Below, piece by piece: positions 60,960 to 64,000 of a stretch of 64,000 nt of DNA. The position numbers and the translations under genes were made by a program. The stretch covers positions 1 to 64,000 of the forward strand of contig JAFDVQ010000019.1 in the NCBI GenBank assembly GCA_018268915.1, in the 5' to 3' direction. The notes below the pieces were generated by a model. The model was not told the DNA's origin. It made no database searches and saw only the letters and a program-made list of their open reading frames with translations. The first letter of the stretch is position 1. Every line of letters begins with the position of its first letter. Source of the stretch: Acidobacteriota bacterium. Lineage in GTDB: Bacteria; Acidobacteriota; Terriglobia; Terriglobales; Acidobacteriaceae.

Positions 60960-62672
60960 CTAGCTTCCAGCTTTCTTCTCAATCTTCGCCCATGAGTCCT
61001 TCAGCGACAGCGTCCGGTTGAAGACTAGTCTTTCGTCTATAGAATCCGGATCAAGGCAGAAATAGCCAACACGTTCAAATTGATAAGGCTCCCCGGCTTT
61101 GGCTTTGGCCAGCGATGGCTCCAGCTTTGCATCTCCAATCAATTCCAGCGATTCAGGATTGATGTTGTCGAGGAAACTGCCGCCTTCTACACAGTCGTTT
61201 GGGTCCGGCTTCGTAAAGAGCTTTTCGTAGAGGCGCACATCCGCCGAAACCGCATGTTTTGTCGACACCCAATGGATCGTCGACTTCACCTTCCGTCCAT
61301 CGGGCGAATTGCCTCCTCTGCTTGCAGGATCGTACGTGCAGTGCACCTCGACAACATTGCCCGCTCCATCCTTCACTACGTTCTGCGCCGTAATGAAGTA
61401 CGCATTGCGCAGCCTGACTTCCTTTCCCGGAGAAAGCCGGTAGTACTTCGGTGGAGGAACTTCACGAAAATCATCCTGTTCAATATAGATCTCGCGCGAG
61501 AACGGCACCTCCCGCGTACCAGCAGTCGGATCTTCAGGATTGTTCGCTACCTCGACGAACTCGCCATCGCCTTCCGGATAGTTATCGATCACAACCTTCA
61601 GCGGCCGTAAAACAGCCATGCCGCGTTGCGCCCGCTTATTCAGATCATCACGCTGGAAATGCTCCAGCATCTCGATGTCCACCATGCCGTTGGTGCGCGA
61701 CACTCCCGCAGCTGTCACGAACGCCCGAATAGCCCCAGGTGTGAACCCGCGACGCCGCAGTCCTGAGAGTGTAGGCATCCGCGGATCGTCCCACCCGCTT
61801 ACTCTCTTCTCCTGCACCAGTTGCAGCAGCTTCCGCTTGCTCAGAAGGGTATAAGTGATACTCAGTCGATCGAACTCGATCTGCTGCGATGGAAAAATCC
61901 CGAGATTCTCGATGAACCATTTATAAAGCGGCTGGTGATCCGCAAACTCCAGGCTGCACATCGAGTGCGTCACGTTCTCTATCGAGTCCGACTGCCCGTG
62001 TGCGTAGTCGTACATCGGGTAGATGCACCACTCATCGCCGGTACGATGATGCGAGGCGTGCAGAATTCTGTACATCACCGGATCGCGCATATTCAGATTT
62101 GGCGATGCCATCTCGATCTTTGCGCGGAGGACACGGCTCCCGTCCGGGAACTCGCCCTTCTTCATTCGCTCAAACAGGTCCAGATTCTCTTCGACAGAGC
62201 GATTTCGATAGGGGCTGTCTCTTCCCGGCTCTGTCAGCGTTCCGCGATACTGCCGGATTTCATCAGCTGTGAGGTCATCGACGTAGGCCTTGCCGTCCTT
62301 GATGAGCTTGATAGCCCACACATACAGTTGCCCGAAGTAGTCCGACGCGAAACAAAGCCGCTCCCAGTCGAAGCCGAGCCAGCGAATGTCTTGCTGGATC
62401 GAATCGACGTACTCCTGCTCCTCCTTTTCAGGATTCGTATCGTCGAAGCGCAGATTTGTTTTGCCCCCAACCTCATCTGCCAGCCCGAAATTAAGACAAA
62501 TTGCCTTCGCGTGTCCGATGTGTAGATAGCCATTCGGTTCCGGTGGGAACCGCGTCTGAATCACTGCATCGCCATACTTCTTTGTGCGCACATCCTCAGC
62601 GATCCTCTCACTCAAAAAGTTCGAGGGCCGAACATCAAGACTTCCCAGATTCTCGTTACTCATCGTCCCCAT
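60960..62672 (-). CDS. glnS: Glutaminyl-tRNA synthetase
   Basis: A 570-residue class I synthetase charging tRNA-Gln directly. The catalytic PPEPNGYLHIGHAKA near residues 42-56 and the second signature LLSKRKL near 280 are present, as is the C-terminal anticodon-binding beta-barrel (FSREIYIEQDDF). Many bacteria lack this enzyme and use the transamidation route, so its presence matters. The upstream gene on the same strand, 20 bp away, is gltX, and the two are probably co-transcribed. Confidence 0.95.
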   Translation of the reverse strand: MGTMSNENLGSLDVRPSNFLSERIAEDVRTKKYGDAVIQTRFPPEPNGYLHIGHAKAICLNFGLADEVGGKTNLRFDDTNPEKEEQEYVDSIQQDIRWLGFDWERLCFASDYFGQLYVWAIKLIKDGKAYVDDLTADEIRQYRGTLTEPGRDSPYRNRSVEENLDLFERMKKGEFPDGSRVLRAKIEMASPNLNMRDPVMYRILHASHHRTGDEWCIYPMYDYAHGQSDSIENVTHSMCSLEFADHQPLYKWFIENLGIFPSQQIEFDRLSITYTLLSKRKLLQLVQEKRVSGWDDPRMPTLSGLRRRGFTPGAIRAFVTAAGVSRTNGMVDIEMLEHFQRDDLNKRAQRGMAVLRPLKVVIDNYPEGDGEFVEVANNPEDPTAGTREVPFSREIYIEQDDFREVPPPKYYRLSPGKEVRLRNAYFITAQNVVKDGAGNVVEVHCTYDPASRGGNSPDGRKVKSTIHWVSTKHAVSADVRLYEKLFTKPDPNDCVEGGSFLDNINPESLELIGDAKLEPSLAKAKAGEPYQFERVGYFCLDPDSIDERLVFNRTLSLKDSWAKIEKKAGS

Positions 62673-62692
62673 TTTGTCTTCCGAAACATCTT

Positions 62693-64000
62693 CTAGCTAG
62701 TAAGGCTGGCGAGTTTCGCCTCAGCCTCTGCAATCCGCTTCAGGCATACATCGCGCCCGAGAACGGTCATCGTTTCAAACAGCGGCGGTGCATTTTTCCT
62801 GCCGCAAACCGCCACCCGGATCGGCTGAAACATCGGTCCGGCCTTTACGCTCAGCTCTGCCGCAGCCCCGCGCAGGGCCGCATCCAAAGGATCGTGTGCG
62901 AATTCAACACCAGGCAGCACCTCCAGAGCCTTTTTCAAGACCCGTTGTGCCAGAGCCGCATCGCTCTTCTGCGGAATCAGCTCAGCCGCATCGTAGCTGG
63001 GCAACTCATCCAAAAAAAAGAAGTCCGCCGCGCCAACGGCTTCGCCCAGCAACTTGATTCGCTCCCGGATCAGCGGTGTCACAGCATCGACCTTCTCGCG
63101 CGTCGCTTTGAAGCCCGCCCCCTCGAAGAAGGGAAGCAGTAACGCGCTTAGCTGCTCAAGAGGCAGCGCTCGAATGTGCTCGGAATTCAGCCATACGGCC
63201 TTCGGATCGAACGGGTCTTCTTCCTTAAAGTTCACCACCGCGTTCGCGCGGTTTACACCTTCCAGAGAGAACAAGTCGGTCAGCTCTTGAATCGTCAGGT
63301 ACTCGCGATCGTTTTTCGGCGACCACCCCAGCAGGCAAAGAAAGTTCACAAACGCCTGCGGCAGAAAACCCGCATCCCGGTACGTCGTCACGCTCACCAC
63401 CGGCCCATGCTTTCGCTTTGAAAGCTTCGTACCATCCGGCGCGACCAGCAGGGGCAGATGAGCAAATTGCGGCGGCTCCGCGCCCAGGCCTTCAAAGATC
63501 AGCAGGTGCTTGAACGTATTGGTCAGGTGATCCTGACCACGGATGATATGGCTGATCCGTAGGTCTGCATCATCTACGCACGACGCCAGGTGATAAGTCG
63601 GCATTCCATCCGACCGTAGCAGGGCGAAATCCTCTACCTCGTCCGCAGGTCTACTTTGCGGCCCGTACACGCCGTCGACAAACCGAAGCACCCGCTCCTG
63701 TCCTCGCGGCACGCGGTAGCGCAGGGCAAACCGCTCGCCTGCAGCAGCGCGACGATCTGATTCTTCGCGCGACAACTCGCGCATTCCAGGATTGAAAAGC
63801 CATGCGCCTTGCGCCGACGACTGCGTATCGTCGCCGGCATGGGCCGGAGTGAAATCGCGGTAAGCCAGTCCCTTCTCGAAGATCGTCTGCGCAGCATGCT
63901 GATGCAGTGCGAGCCGTTCCGATTGTTTGTACTCTTCGTCCCAGTTCAGGCCAAGCCAGCGCAGGCCTTCAAAGATCGACTGCACACTCGCATCCGTATT
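62693..64000 (-). CDS. gltX: Glutamyl-tRNA synthetase, 5' part cut by window edge
   Basis: The visible about 435 residues begin NTDASVQSIFEGLRWLGL, just after the expected HIGH region, which lies beyond the right edge. The KMSKS-type loop reads KLSKRKHG near position 205 of the fragment. The C-terminal anticodon-binding helical domain ends at the stop codon at 62693. It charges tRNA-Glu. It precedes glnS by 20 bp. Confidence 0.95.
   Translation of the reverse strand, partial: NTDASVQSIFEGLRWLGLNWDEEYKQSERLALHQHAAQTIFEKGLAYRDFTPAHAGDDTQSSAQGAWLFNPGMRELSREESDRRAAAGERFALRYRVPRGQERVLRFVDGVYGPQSRPADEVEDFALLRSDGMPTYHLASCVDDADLRISHIIRGQDHLTNTFKHLLIFEGLGAEPPQFAHLPLLVAPDGTKLSKRKHGPVVSVTTYRDAGFLPQAFVNFLCLLGWSPKNDREYLTIQELTDLFSLEGVNRANAVVNFKEEDPFDPKAVWLNSEHIRALPLEQLSALLLPFFEGAGFKATREKVDAVTPLIRERIKLLGEAVGAADFFFLDELPSYDAAELIPQKSDAALAQRVLKKALEVLPGVEFAHDPLDAALRGAAAELSVKAGPMFQPIRVAVCGRKNAPPLFETMTVLGRDVCLKRIAEAEAKLASLTS

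Noticed and set aside
1..64000. CRISPR array, rRNA operon, transposase or integrase
   Set aside because: Looked for regular short repeats with unique spacers, rRNA signatures and transposase or integrase motifs; none found. The only accessory traces are at 14600-16450.

Overview
The window looks like a chromosomal segment of an Acidobacteriota bacterium, probably Terriglobia/Acidobacteriaceae. This rests on gene content: paired GT87-type membrane proteins, a secreted S1/P1 nuclease, DUF2277 beside a SemiSWEET gene, several PilZ proteins and a large hybrid kinase, at moderately high GC. It is inference, because no rRNA gene is present. I recognise no complete tRNA, rRNA, CRISPR array or intact insertion sequence.

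Positions 1-14451 form a surface-polysaccharide region: an FkbM methyltransferase, two GT2 glycosyltransferases, a divergent sugar-nucleotide block and two GT87-type membrane glycosyltransferases. Rightward from a shared promoter region run rfbF (glucose-1-P cytidylyltransferase) and rfbG (CDP-glucose 4,6-dehydratase). Leftward run rfbH (iron-sulfur/PMP C3-dehydrase), an acetolactate-synthase-like ThDP enzyme, a HAD phosphatase, a NeuB-family synthase and an SDR epimerase/reductase. Together they predict a CDP-3,6-dideoxy-4-ketohexose that may be extended to a branched sugar. The NeuB and HAD genes are not explained by the textbook yersiniose route. An AT-rich non-coding stretch (1724-2375) carries a three-unit repeat with fixed 29-bp internal spacing.

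Positions 14600-16450 are a small degenerate islet: a ribbon-helix-helix-like gene, a strong palindromic operator/promoter and two frameshifted genes. Positions 16558-26306 are housekeeping and signalling: polA on the right strand, and on the left strand a likely five-gene run of hybrid histidine kinase, response regulator, HPt protein, xseA and glmM.

Positions 26720-37930 mix nucleic-acid scavenging genes (secreted S1/P1 nuclease, purine nucleoside phosphorylase, uridine kinase, CNT nucleoside transporter, thymidine phosphorylase, cytidine deaminase) with envelope proteins (DUF2062, AsmA-like, lysozyme-like) and small hypotheticals.

Positions 38529-42227 hold three tandem paralogues, each with an intact PilZ c-di-GMP-binding motif joined to a conserved C-terminal domain that resembles DUF4393/Abi-alpha. 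I consider this the best candidate for an undescribed system. To its right are a three-domain acyl-AMP ligase/ACP/PlsC fusion, two small proteins, an Lhr helicase-Nei2 glycosylase operon, PBP1B, prolyl-tRNA synthetase, an SDR, a KpsF-type isomerase, a TlpA/DsbD-alpha thiol pair, an HxlR regulator diverging from a DUF1772 gene across a perfect operator, and glutaminyl- and glutamyl-tRNA synthetases, the last cut by the window edge.
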